A program made the translations under genes and the position numbers. Below are positions 17,389-25,185 of a stretch of DNA of 64,000 nt, piece by piece. Source of the DNA: Nocardia sp. NBC_00416 (GTDB lineage Bacteria > Actinomycetota > Actinomycetes > Mycobacteriales > Mycobacteriaceae); NCBI RefSeq assembly GCF_036032445.1, contig NZ_CP107932.1, forward strand, positions 4,838,501-4,902,500, in the 5' to 3' direction. Within the stretch, counting starts at the first letter, position 1; each line of letters begins with the position of its first letter. Under the pieces are notes generated by a model. The model did not search any database, had not been told where the DNA came from, and saw only the letters and a list, made by a program, of their open reading frames with translations.

Positions 17389-18204
17389 TTGCGACTGGCC
17401 ACCTGGAATGTCAATTCGATCCGTTCCCGGCAGGACCGGGTGCTGGCCTGGCTGGACCGCCAGGACATCGATGTCCTGGCGCTGCAGGAGACCAAATGCC
17501 GCGACGATCAGTTCCCGTTCGAACGGTTCGCCGAGGCCGGATACGAGATCGCGCATGTGGGGCTGAACCAGTGGAACGGTGTCGCCATCGCCTCCCGGGT
17601 CGGGCTCGACGATGTGGAGATCGGCTTCCCTGATCAGCCCGGGTTCGACCGTGACGCCGCCGATACCCTCATCACCGCACCGACCGTCGAGGCACGCGCG
17701 CTGGGCGCTACCTGCGGCGGAGTCCGCGTGTGGAGTCTGTACGTGCCCAACGGCCGCGCGTTGACCGATCCCCACTACGAGTACAAGCTGGCCTGGCTGG
17801 CCGCGCTACGCGGCAACGCCGCTCGCTGGCTCGCCGAGAACCCGCGGACCCGAACCGCCCTCGTCGGCGACTGGAATATCGCCCCCACCGACGACGACGT
17901 CTGGTCGGCCGAGTTCTTCGCCGGGAAAACCCATGTCTCCCAGCCGGAACGGGACGCGTTCTCGGCGTTCACCGAGACCGGTTTCACCGATGTGATGCGC
18001 CCCTTCGCGCCGGGCCCCGGCGTCTACACCTACTGGGACTACACCCAACTGCGGTTCCCCCGGAAAGAGGGAATGCGGATCGACTTCGTGCTCGCGTCGC
18101 CGGCCTTGTCCGCCACGGTCGTCGACGCCGGGGTGGATCGTGAGGAACGCAAGGGCAAAGGCGCCAGCGATCATGCCCCGGTGATCGCCGAGTTCACCGA
18201 CTGA
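17389..18204 (+). CDS. xthA: exodeoxyribonuclease III / AP endonuclease
   Basis: 271 residues. It belongs to the EEP fold, cuts abasic sites and degrades DNA 3' ends in base excision repair. The motifs are ATWNVNSIRSR (N-terminus), LQETKC (metal Glu), VGDWNIAPTDDDVW (Asp/Asn pair), and the C-terminal GASDHAPVIAEF (catalytic Asp-His). TTG 17389 is chosen from the AGGAAG site and the immediate start of the domain. The corresponding Rv0427c lies beside Rv0428c. A palindromic element occupies its immediate upstream region. Confidence 0.95.
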   Translation: MRLATWNVNSIRSRQDRVLAWLDRQDIDVLALQETKCRDDQFPFERFAEAGYEIAHVGLNQWNGVAIASRVGLDDVEIGFPDQPGFDRDAADTLITAPTVEARALGATCGGVRVWSLYVPNGRALTDPHYEYKLAWLAALRGNAARWLAENPRTRTALVGDWNIAPTDDDVWSAEFFAGKTHVSQPERDAFSAFTETGFTDVMRPFAPGPGVYTYWDYTQLRFPRKEGMRIDFVLASPALSATVVDAGVDREERKGKGASDHAPVIAEFTD

Positions 18205-18211
18205 GCCCGGT

Positions 18212-18793
18212 TCACATCCAGTCGGCGAGCGGATCGGTGGCGAGGAAGACACCGAGCGGCTCGGGGATCTCGATATCGGTGCCGAACGGCACCGTCACCT
18301 TGCTGCCGTAACGGCCGTCGTCCGGCTCGCTGTACACACTGACCTCCGCGGCACCGCGATCGATCAGGAAGTAGAGCGGGATGCCCGTGGCCGCGTACAG
18401 GAACGGCTTGTCGAGCCGGTCCCGTAGTTCGGTGTGCTGCGCCCGCGAACTGATCTCGATGGTCATGAACACCGGCTGGGGATCCGACCATTCGCCTTCC
18501 CCGGCGAATGCCGACGCCGGGGCGAGAATCGCGTCCGGGCGTACCCGGCTACCGCCGGCGCGACCGGCGCGCAGGCCCCGATCGGCGAAAAGCCACAGTT
18601 CGGATCGGCGCGGCACCAAGAATCGTGCCAGCCACTGCACGACCCGAGTGTGGTTGGTGTCCGGGCGCGCCTTCGCGGCCAGCAGGCCGTTCAGGTATTC
18701 GAGCCGCAGCCCTTCGGAAATCCGCTGTGCCGCGGCGTCGAGTTCTTCGAACTCACCGACGCTCATCAGCGATCCATGCGAGAGGGTCACCAT
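18212..18793 (-). CDS. Uma2-family putative restriction-endonuclease-like protein
   Basis: 193 residues with the Uma2/DUF820 layout: a helical start (SVGEFEELD), EYLNGLLAAK, RVRPDAILAP (conserved Pro-Asp), FMTIEISS (acidic residue of the PD-(D/E)xK-like core) and a Lys in DKPFLYAATGIPLYFLID. The fold is nuclease-like, but most members have no proven activity and occur as isolated genes. It is convergent with xthA, seven bases apart. A palindromic element lies 25 bases upstream of its start. Confidence 0.85.
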   Translation of the reverse strand: MVTLSHGSLMSVGEFEELDAAAQRISEGLRLEYLNGLLAAKARPDTNHTRVVQWLARFLVPRRSELWLFADRGLRAGRAGGSRVRPDAILAPASAFAGEGEWSDPQPVFMTIEISSRAQHTELRDRLDKPFLYAATGIPLYFLIDRGAAEVSVYSEPDDGRYGSKVTVPFGTDIEIPEPLGVFLATDPLADWM

Positions 18794-18818
18794 TAGACCC
18801 TATCGCTCTGTGTCTATT

Positions 18819-18932
18819 GCCCCGCCTTCGGCGGGGCGGGTCGGGGCCCTTGTCAACCCCGGTTCTTCACTCCTGCGCTCAGTCGCTGCGTTCCTTCGCT
18901 TCGTCGCTCCAGAACCGGGGCGGGCCCCGACC
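18819..18932 (+). repeat. nested palindromic intergenic element, copy C
   Basis: The copy contains hairpin 18819-18837, outer arm GGTCGGGGCCC, TTGTCAA, inner arm CCCCGGTTCT, a loop with CTCAGTCGCTGCGTTCCTTCGCT, inner arm AGAACCGGGG, and outer arm GGGCCCCGACC ending at 18932. It is preceded by GTGTCTATT, the counterpart of the AATAAACAC flank. The hairpin end faces the start codon of the Uma2 gene on the minus strand. Confidence 0.9.
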
Positions 18933-18989
18933 ATGGATGCGGACCATGCGGAGCAAGCTTCGGGGGCTGCGTTCGGAGGGAAGTTCGGG

Positions 18990-19263
18990 GCGTGGGGAGG
19001 TGGCCCGGTGATCCCTGGCCTTCATTCCTGCCGCTCAACCGCTCCAAAAAACCGGGGCGGGGCTCCGACCAGGAAAGCGGCCATTCTACGGAAACGCCCG
19101 GGCACCGATCACCACCTGGCGACCCGGCCTTCACTCCCGCCGCTCAACCGCTCCAAAACCGAGTAGACACCCGAACCAGGAAAAGGCTCCATCCGAAAAA
19201 CGCCCGGGCACCAATCGGGGCCCGGCGTCCCCGGATCTTCACGTCTGCTGCTCAGTCGCCAGC
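18990..19263. repeat. degenerate tandem array related to the palindromic element
   Basis: Three decayed units can be aligned by eye from about 19011, 19125 and 19230. Each contains CTTCA-(T/C)TCC(T/C)GCCGCTCA-(A/G)-CCGCTCC or its remains. The first two continue into AAAACCG and CCGGGCACC(A/G)AT-like segments. They match the right half of the element (inner arm, loop) with many changes. They lie between copy C and the dehydrogenase remnant, in an 880-base gene-free region. Confidence 0.5.
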
Positions 19264-19500
19264 ACCGAACGTGCCCCGACCGATCTTCTGGCGGCGGCCC
19301 GCCCCGGTGGGACGCTGGTCGCCGCGGGCTTCCTGGATCCTCGGCCCACACCCTTCCCGGGGGGCGCGGCACTCACGATCTACAGCTACCGGAGTTTCGA
19401 GCACACCCTCGACCCCGTGGTGGTGAAGCGCATGGCGGCTTTCTCGAACGCCGGTGTCCGCCTCGGCGCACTGTCGCCCGCCGCCGGGGACCGACGAAAT
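19264..19500 (+). pseudogene. C-terminal remnant of a zinc/quinone-type dehydrogenase (MDR family)
   Basis: An open frame without a start encodes LLAAARPGGTLVAAGFLDPRP, then ALTIYSYRSFEHTLDPVVVKRM and AAFSNAGVRLGALSPA. This resembles the last cofactor-domain strand and C-terminal helix of medium-chain dehydrogenases/quinone oxidoreductases. The N-terminal three-quarters are absent. The 5' side runs into degenerate repeat sequence, and the 3' side runs out into arginine-rich nonsense before the riboswitch. The remnant was probably cut down by a deletion involving the repeats. Confidence 0.5.
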
Positions 19501-19565
19501 CCACCCGCCGACCGACGGATCCGGACCTGGCCGAGTATGGTCGGCGGCGGAAAATCGCACATGCC

Positions 19566-19670
19566 AACGGGGGCTCGCACCAGCGGGCTGAGAGGACGGC
19601 TAGCTCCAGCGGGAGCGTTCAGGGCTGTCGACCGTATGAACCTGACCGGGTAATGCCGGCGTAGGGAGAA
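19566..19670 (+). promoter_or_regulatory. TPP (THI-box) riboswitch upstream of thiC
   Basis: The conserved TPP aptamer elements are present in order: P1/P2 strand with CGGGCTGAGAGG (the invariant CUGAGA), a P3 stem-loop around GGCTAGCTCCAGCGGGAGC, then ACCGTATGAACCTGACCGGGTAATGCCGGCGTAGGGAGA (containing CCTGA and GGNNAATGCC). The closing GGGAGAA merges with the ribosome-binding region of the thiC ATG four bases on. TPP is expected to lower thiC expression, here by occluding translation initiation since no terminator-like helix is obvious. Confidence 0.95.
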
Positions 19671-19673
19671 AAT

Positions 19674-21302
19674 ATGACGAGCACACCTGTCGACTCTGTG
19701 ACCACTGGTCCGATCGAGGGAAGCGTCAAGCACTATCAGGATGTGGACGGTCTGCGCATCCCGGTGCGCCGGATCGGTCTGACCAACGGCGACCGGTTCG
19801 ACGTCTACGACACGTCGGGCCCCTACACAGACGACAACGCGACCATCGATCTGGAAACCGGCCTGCCCGCGCTGCGTGACGGCTGGGACAAGCCGGATAT
19901 CACCGGGCCGCCCACCCAGCTGGCGTGGGCGCGTGCCGGGATCGTCACCGCGGAGATGCGGTTCATCGCCGCACGTGAGGGCGTACCGGCGGAAAAAGTG
20001 CGCGCGGAGGTCGCGGCCGGGCGGGCGGTGATCCCGGCGAACCACAAGCATCCGGAGTTGGAGCCGACCATCATCGGCAAGCAGTTCCTGGTGAAGATCA
20101 ACGCCAATATCGGCAATTCGGCGGTGTCGTCCTCGATCGCCGAGGAGGTCGAGAAGATGGTGTGGGCGACCAGGTGGGGCGCGGACACCATCATGGATCT
20201 GTCCACCGGCAAGAACATCCACGAGACCCGCGAATGGATCCTGCGCAATTCCCCGGTCCCGGTGGGCACGGTGCCGATCTACCAGGCGTTGGAGAAGGTG
20301 AACGGCGATCCGACCGCGCTCACCTGGGAGATCTACCGCGATACCGTGATCGAGCAGTGCGAACAGGGTGTCGACTATATGACGGTGCATGCCGGGGTCC
20401 TGCTGCGGTATGTGCCGCTGACGGCGAAACGGGTCACCGGGATCGTCTCGCGCGGCGGTTCGATCATGGCGGCCTGGTGTCTGGCTCATCATCAGGAGTC
20501 GTTCCTGTACACGCACTTCGCGGAACTGTGCGAGATCCTGGCACGCTACGACGTCACCTTCTCGCTCGGTGACGGGCTGCGGCCCGGTTCGATCGCGGAT
20601 GCCAACGACGCGGCTCAGTTCGCCGAACTCCGCACGCTCGGCGAACTGACCAAGATCGCGAAATCGCTTGGCGTGCAGGTGATGATCGAGGGGCCGGGTC
20701 ATGTGCCGATGCACAAGATCGTCGAGAACGTGCGGCTGGAAGAGGAGTTGTGCGAGGAGGCGCCCTTCTACACCCTCGGCCCCCTGGCCACCGATATCGC
20801 GCCCGCTTACGACCACATCACCTCGGCGATCGGCGCGGCGATCATCGCGCAGGCCGGGACCGCGATGCTGTGCTACGTCACGCCGAAAGAGCATCTGGGC
20901 CTGCCCAACCGTGACGACGTGAAAACCGGCGTCATCACCTACAAGATCGCCGCCCACGCCGCCGACCTGGCCAAGGGGCATCCGCACGCACAGCGCCGCG
21001 ACGACGAATTGTCCAAGGCGCGTTTCGAATTCCGCTGGCGTGACCAGTTCGCGCTGTCGCTGGACCCGGACACCGCCCGGGAATACCACGACGAGACCAT
21101 GCCCGCGGAACCGGCGAAGACGGCGCATTTCTGCTCGATGTGCGGGCCGAAGTTCTGTTCGATGCGGATCTCGGCGGATGTGCGCGAGTATGCGGAGAAG
21201 AACAACCTGACCGATATCGACGCGATCGAGGCGGGTATGGCCGAGAAGTCGGCCGAGTTCGCCGACGCCGGGAAGAAGGTCTACCTGCCGGTGGTGTCCT
21301 GA
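19674..21302 (+). CDS. thiC: phosphomethylpyrimidine synthase
   Basis: 542 residues. It is a radical-SAM enzyme that converts aminoimidazole ribotide to HMP-phosphate in thiamine synthesis. The C-terminal cluster motif CSMCGPKFC (CX2CX4C, about 487-495) is intact, and the substrate-barrel signatures NANIGNS, MTVHAGV, SRGGSIMAAWCL, SLGDGLRPG and EGPGHVPMHKI are all present. ATG 19674 lies directly behind the riboswitch, giving feedback control. A stem-loop follows the stop. Confidence 0.97.
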   Translation: MTSTPVDSVTTGPIEGSVKHYQDVDGLRIPVRRIGLTNGDRFDVYDTSGPYTDDNATIDLETGLPALRDGWDKPDITGPPTQLAWARAGIVTAEMRFIAAREGVPAEKVRAEVAAGRAVIPANHKHPELEPTIIGKQFLVKINANIGNSAVSSSIAEEVEKMVWATRWGADTIMDLSTGKNIHETREWILRNSPVPVGTVPIYQALEKVNGDPTALTWEIYRDTVIEQCEQGVDYMTVHAGVLLRYVPLTAKRVTGIVSRGGSIMAAWCLAHHQESFLYTHFAELCEILARYDVTFSLGDGLRPGSIADANDAAQFAELRTLGELTKIAKSLGVQVMIEGPGHVPMHKIVENVRLEEELCEEAPFYTLGPLATDIAPAYDHITSAIGAAIIAQAGTAMLCYVTPKEHLGLPNRDDVKTGVITYKIAAHAADLAKGHPHAQRRDDELSKARFEFRWRDQFALSLDPDTAREYHDETMPAEPAKTAHFCSMCGPKFCSMRISADVREYAEKNNLTDIDAIEAGMAEKSAEFADAGKKVYLPVVS

Positions 21303-21308
21303 TCGGCG

Positions 21309-21341
21309 GACGGCGGCCCACCGCGGCGGTGGGCCGCCGTC
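21309..21341 (+). terminator. thiC terminator stem-loop
   Basis: A perfect 15-bp stem, GACGGCGGCCCACCG (21309-21323) with CGGTGGGCCGCCGTC (21327-21341), has a 3-base loop. It lies six bases after the thiC stop. No T tract follows. Confidence 0.65.
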
Positions 21342-21362
21342 GACTCTCCCGGGAGGACCGCC

Positions 21363-21560
21363 ATGACCGGCAGTATGGGGTCGGTCGTCGCCCCTCCGGC
21401 GGTAGATGGTGAATACTGCAGCCACAACACCCCGGGCGCCGCGGGCGCCGTCGCGAACGACACCGGAATGCCCGTCGTATCCTTTCCCGGGCCCAACTGC
21501 GAGGGGATGCCCATGGATCCGGCGAGCGGGTCGTTCGAGAGCGTGGTATTCCGCCCGTAA
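21363..21560 (+). CDS. small hypothetical protein, 65 aa
   Basis: The ATG has GGGAGG seven bases upstream. The frame fills the space between the thiC terminator and the end of the opposite MFS gene (3 bases apart). The product has two cysteines (GEYCSHN, GPNCEGM), is rich in Gly, Pro and Val, and has no signal peptide or membrane helix. No family is recognised. The cysteine spacing could suggest metal binding, but that is a guess. Confidence 0.5.
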   Translation: MTGSMGSVVAPPAVDGEYCSHNTPGAAGAVANDTGMPVVSFPGPNCEGMPMDPASGSFESVVFRP

Positions 21561-21563
21561 CGC

Positions 21564-22835
21564 TCAGTCGATATCGGCGTTCACGCGACGCTCGACGGCG
21601 TGGGGCGCCGCCTGCTCGGGCTTCGACATCGACAGCGCCATCAGGATCACGCCGACCGCGACCACGACGACGGCGATCCACAGCTGATTCACGATTCCCC
21701 AAGCCGTACTGAGAACTCCGGCGGATACAGCGCCGACGATCCCGGCGAGCGCCGTCAGGGTTCGTATGTTCATCGAGACCCGTCCGAGCACTGCCGAATC
21801 CGCCGATGCGGTGACCAGGGTCGTCAGCCCGACGTTCCAGACGGATCCGAAGAAGCCCAGTACCGCTAGACCCGCGACAGCCCAGATCAGACCTGGGACC
21901 GATCCCAGGGTCGCCCCGACGGCGATGCACATCGTGCTCAGCGCGATTCCCGCCAGACCGAAACGATTCACCGTCCGGATTCCCCACCGATCACCGAGGC
22001 GAGGCGATATCCAAGCACCGGCGATCGCGGTCCCACTCGACGCGATGAACACGAGTCCGTAATAGAACTCCGGGAGGCCGAGCCGACGCAACAGGAGGAT
22101 GGGCAGCATCGCCATGACCATCGCCTCCGCCACGGAAATGAGTAGGCCGAAGGTCGAGAATGCCTTCAGCAGCGGAATGCGAACCAAGAGGCGGAATCCG
22201 GCGGCGATATCCTCTCGGATCGTCGATTCGCGCCGTTGCTCCCGCGCGCCGTCCGGGCTCTTGATCAGCGTGAGGCATACAGCATTGACCGCGAAGGTCA
22301 GCACATCGATCACCAGTGGAAACACATAGCCGCCGACCCAGATGAGCGCACCGGACAGTCCCCGACCGGCCGACGATCCGAGCCGCTCACCGGCGATCAA
22401 CCGGGACCGCGCCTGCAAGATCGTCCGATTGCCGATCACCGTCTGGAGGTGTGAGAAGTACAGTGCCTCGGCCACGAGGGTCAGTATTCCGAACAGGAAG
22501 GTCACCGGAAGTATCCAGTAGAAACCGGCCACATCGAAGACGATCCCCAGGCAGAGGCCGCCGATCGCGACCATCGAGACGATGTCCGCGGCGATCAGCC
22601 ACCACCGCTTCCGTTCTCGTCGGTCCGACCACACTCCCACCAGGAAACCGAGCAGAACCATCGGCACCGCGGACGACGCGTGCAGGAGGCCGATCTGCCA
22701 TTCGTCGGCCATGAACTTCTCGACGGCGATGACCGGCAGCACCACAGCGGTCAGCGCCGAGCCGAAGGTGGTGGACACCTGTCCGGCCATGAACAGACCG
22801 AAGTCTCCGGATTTTCCATCAACGGTCGGCGGCAC
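21564..22835 (-). CDS. MFS transporter (DHA3/EntS-like exporter)
   Basis: 423 residues with 12 predicted membrane helices. The first loop motif is GVWSDRRERKRWW. The repeated segments FGLFMAGQVSTTFGSALTAVVLPVIAV and LVAEALYFSHLQTVIGN place it with the macrolide-efflux/enterobactin-exporter branch. The substrate is not predictable. GTG 22835 is preferred because the membrane domain begins soon after and AGGA lies upstream. A TTG at 22865 is in frame. Tandem 18-bp repeats lie about 120 bases upstream. Confidence 0.85.
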   Translation of the reverse strand: MPPTVDGKSGDFGLFMAGQVSTTFGSALTAVVLPVIAVEKFMADEWQIGLLHASSAVPMVLLGFLVGVWSDRRERKRWWLIAADIVSMVAIGGLCLGIVFDVAGFYWILPVTFLFGILTLVAEALYFSHLQTVIGNRTILQARSRLIAGERLGSSAGRGLSGALIWVGGYVFPLVIDVLTFAVNAVCLTLIKSPDGAREQRRESTIREDIAAGFRLLVRIPLLKAFSTFGLLISVAEAMVMAMLPILLLRRLGLPEFYYGLVFIASSGTAIAGAWISPRLGDRWGIRTVNRFGLAGIALSTMCIAVGATLGSVPGLIWAVAGLAVLGFFGSVWNVGLTTLVTASADSAVLGRVSMNIRTLTALAGIVGAVSAGVLSTAWGIVNQLWIAVVVVAVGVILMALSMSKPEQAAPHAVERRVNADID

Positions 22836-22951
22836 GGTCCTGCTTTCGTAATGAGCCCAGCCCAATGGGTGCGGTACACGAACAGTCCATCAACGGACAG
22901 GTCCGGAGCGCGGCGGTTGCGCGCTCCGGACGAGTCGCGACCGGCTTCCGT

Positions 22952-22987
22952 CTATGGCATACAGAAGTCCTATGGCATATAGAAGTC
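22952..22987. repeat. tandem 18-bp direct repeat, possible operator
   Basis: CTATGGCATACAGAAGTC (22952-22969) is followed at once by CTATGGCATATAGAAGTC (22970-22987), with one mismatch. Each unit contains the 9-bp palindrome TATGGCATA. It lies in a 300-base gene-free stretch, about 120 bases upstream of the MFS gene and just beyond the 3' end of the NAD(P)-binding gene. The rest of that stretch shows nothing recognisable. It could bind a regulator as a tandem dimer site, or be a simple duplication. Confidence 0.55.
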
Positions 22988-23137
22988 GGGACTCGCCAGA
23001 CCGAAGACGACGTCGTCGAAAACTGTTCCATTACTTCCCCCGAAATGCTCGCACTCCCCTGCGGCTCTTAATCGAATATATCTACACGCCGGCGCCTCGG
23101 TCAGCACGATGCACATCGCATCACAGTCGAGCGATAT

Positions 23138-23761
23138 TCAATTGGAAATACCCGGCGCCTTGTGTATATACGAGCGGTCGGCCACCTGATCCAGCAGGAA
23201 TTCCGCGATATCGGCCCGCGAGATCTTCAGGGTCAGGCCGGGTTCGTCGCCGGAGAACCCGCGCCGGTAGGCCCCGGTGCGCGGTCCGTCGGTGAAGGCG
23301 CTGGGCCGCACGATGGTCCAATCCAGATCACTGGCCCGCACATGGTTCTCCTGCTGCTGGTGATCGGCATAAGCCGGACGCAGCAGGAGACCGAACATGA
23401 TGTACTTCCACAGGAAGTTCAGATTGCCGCGACTGTCGCCCGCGCCCAGCGTGGACTGGCAGACGAGCCTTTTCACCCCGGCGCGGTTCATCGCCTCGAT
23501 CACTACCCGGGTGCCCTCCGCCCGGACTACGCCTTTGCGCCCGTTTCCCAACGCCACCAGGACCGCGTCCCGACCGGCGACCACGCGTTCCACCGCGACC
23601 GGGTCGAGCACATCGCCTTCCACGACGTGCAGATGTTCGTGCGTGCGGGCCATCCGGCCGGCATCCCGGGTGAGCGCGGTGACCTCGTATCCGCGCGCCA
23701 ACGCCTGTTCGACGATGTGCTGCCCGACCGTGCCGGTGGCTCCGAAAACTGCGATTCGCAT
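23138..23761 (-). CDS. NAD(P)-binding Rossmann protein (NmrA/BVR-B-like)
   Basis: 207 residues. ATG 23761 is set by AGGAG five bases upstream; a longer in-frame start is rejected. The dinucleotide-binding motif GATGTVGQHI (8-17) opens the protein. RLVCQSTLGAGDSRG and DLDWTIVRPSAFTDGP follow the pattern of atypical short-chain dehydrogenases that act as flavin/biliverdin reductases or redox sensors. It lacks the classical YxxxK. No pathway can be assigned. Confidence 0.85.
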   Translation of the reverse strand: MRIAVFGATGTVGQHIVEQALARGYEVTALTRDAGRMARTHEHLHVVEGDVLDPVAVERVVAGRDAVLVALGNGRKGVVRAEGTRVVIEAMNRAGVKRLVCQSTLGAGDSRGNLNFLWKYIMFGLLLRPAYADHQQQENHVRASDLDWTIVRPSAFTDGPRTGAYRRGFSGDEPGLTLKISRADIAEFLLDQVADRSYIHKAPGISN

Positions 23762-23884
23762 TGTTGCTCCTGACTCGAAAACCGTTGCCTGTTTGCTGAA
23801 TCCAGTACACCAACCAGCAACGAGACGAACCATGGCTCGAACGCTCGACGACATAAGCGAGCGTCTACGGATTCCGACGGGCTG

Positions 23885-24664
23885 TCAGAGTGCGCGGAAC
23901 AACCGCACCGTCGCCTCGTCGGCCGGGTAGAAGGCTTCGATGTGCAGCTCGTCGATCGTCACATCGGTGGCCGATATCGCCGACGCGGCGATGCTGAAGA
24001 ACGAGTACTCCGCCGCACCGACCCGCAGTTGCAGCGGCACCACGACATCGTTGCGCGCCCGGCCGCCGTCGTCGTGGCACGGATAGGCCGACACCTCGTC
24101 GAGCAGGGCCTTCAACCGCAGGTCTCCGGTCGCTTCCAACCGGCCGCGGATCTGGCTGAGCAGATGTCCGCGCCATTGGCCGAGGTTGCGGATGCGCGGC
24201 GCCAAACCGCCGGGATGCAGCGAGATCCGGATGGCGTTGACCGGTGGCTCGAGCAGTTCGGGGGCACAGCCGTCGAGCAGCACGTCGGTGGCGGAATTGC
24301 GGTCGACCACATCCCACCAGCGATCCAGTACCAGCGCCGGATGCGGTAGGTGCGCGTCGAGCAGAATCCGGAAGGCGTCCATGACGGCGTGCAACTCCGG
24401 CGCGTTCAGGTCCCGCTGGCCGTAGCTCGGGGCGTAACCGGCCGAGAGCAGCAGCTCGTTTCGTTCACGCAGGGGCACGTCCAGATGCGCGGCGAGCCGT
24501 TCGACCATCTCCCGGGTGGGCCGCGAACGGCCGGTCTCCACGAAACTGAGGTGCCGCGTGGACACTTCGGCCTGCGCGGCGAGCTGCAGCTGACTCAACC
24601 GCCGGCGTTCCCGCCAGGACCGCAGCAGTCCACCGACCGAGGGTTGCGCGTCCACTGTCACCAC
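23885..24664 (-). CDS. XRE-family regulator with MmyB-like ligand domain
   Basis: About 259 residues. The N-terminal helix-turn-helix (GGLLRSWRERRRLSQLQLAAQAEVSTRHLSFVETGRSRP, given here in outline at residues 8-46) is followed by the MmyB-like domain: RNELLLSAGYAPSY, HPALVLDRWWDVVDRN, and R-I-S-L-H-P-G-G-L near the middle. GTG 24664 is preferred as a leaderless start: TAGTAT (a good -10) lies seven bases upstream and no Shine-Dalgarno is present. GTGs at 24661 and 24655 are also in frame. It is divergent from the SnoaL-like gene across a palindromic operator, so it probably controls that gene and itself. Confidence 0.88.
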   Translation of the reverse strand: MVTVDAQPSVGGLLRSWRERRRLSQLQLAAQAEVSTRHLSFVETGRSRPTREMVERLAAHLDVPLRERNELLLSAGYAPSYGQRDLNAPELHAVMDAFRILLDAHLPHPALVLDRWWDVVDRNSATDVLLDGCAPELLEPPVNAIRISLHPGGLAPRIRNLGQWRGHLLSQIRGRLEATGDLRLKALLDEVSAYPCHDDGGRARNDVVVPLQLRVGAAEYSFFSIAASAISATDVTIDELHIEAFYPADEATVRLFRAL

Positions 24665-24671
24665 AGTTCGG

Positions 24672-24677
24672 ATACTA
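24672..24677 (-). promoter_or_regulatory. -10 box of the XRE gene (leaderless)
   Basis: TAGTAT on the minus strand is separated by seven bases from the GTG at 24664, the spacing expected when transcription begins at the start codon. Confidence 0.45.
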
Positions 24678-24698
24678 GTCCGTCCGGTAACCGATCTC

Positions 24699-24715
24699 AT
24701 TACCTCTGAGGTAAT
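24699..24715. promoter_or_regulatory. palindromic operator between XRE and SnoaL-like genes
   Basis: ATTACCTCTGAGGTAAT is a perfect 8+1+8 inverted repeat in the divergent intergenic region, about 22 bases upstream of the XRE -10 box and 68 bases before the SnoaL-like ATG. Its position and symmetry fit a binding site for the adjacent regulator. Confidence 0.6.
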
Positions 24716-24782
24716 CGTCGCCAGGGCGAATCGCGGTGATGCTGAGTGCGTCTTGTTCAGCACGATCGAAGGGATCACCCCG

Positions 24783-25136
24783 ATGAACGACGTTGTAGCC
24801 ACCTACCTGCGGACCTGGAACACCACCGACGCACAGGTCCGGACCGCGCTGCTCGACCAGCACTGGGCGCCGGACGCCTCCTACACCGACCCGCTCGCCG
24901 CGGCCGTGGGCCGTGCGGCGATCGGCACCACCATCGGCGCGGTGCACGACCAGTTCCCGGGGTTCGTCTTCACTCAGGTCGGGGAGCCCGACGCGCACCA
25001 CGGCCAAGTCCGTTTCCAGTGGGGCCTGGGGCCCGCCGGCACCGAACCCGTGATCATCGGGTTCGACGTTCTGGTCACCGACGAGCAAGGCCGGATCGAT
25101 ACAGTGCTGGGCTTTCTGGACAAAGTGCCGGGCTGA
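24783..25136 (+). CDS. SnoaL/NTF2-like small protein
   Basis: 117 residues from ATG 24783 (AAGGGA upstream). The cone-shaped NTF2-like fold is suggested by VVATYLRTWNTTD, DASYTDPLAAAVGRAAIG, FSGFVFTQ-type strand FPGFVFTQVGEPDAHHGQVRFQW and a final strand DEQGRIDTVLGFLDKVPG. Such proteins are small isomerases/cyclases or ligand binders. It is divergently paired with the MmyB-type regulator. In related pairs the regulator controls a neighbouring enzyme, but the substrate is unknown. Confidence 0.8.
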   Translation: MNDVVATYLRTWNTTDAQVRTALLDQHWAPDASYTDPLAAAVGRAAIGTTIGAVHDQFPGFVFTQVGEPDAHHGQVRFQWGLGPAGTEPVIIGFDVLVTDEQGRIDTVLGFLDKVPG

Positions 25137-25185
25137 TCAGGACGGCCGTCGTCGTGACGGTGACGGCCCCGCGGGGCGGGCGAGA

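Noticed and set aside
18819..19263. The palindromic elements as an insertion sequence
   Set aside because: No transposase frame, no clear terminal repeats bounded by target duplications, and the length of about 114 bp is too short. A MITE-like origin remains open.
19386..21425. A 679-codon open frame on the minus strand
   Set aside because: It is the complement of thiC and the TPP riboswitch, both unmistakable on the plus strand.
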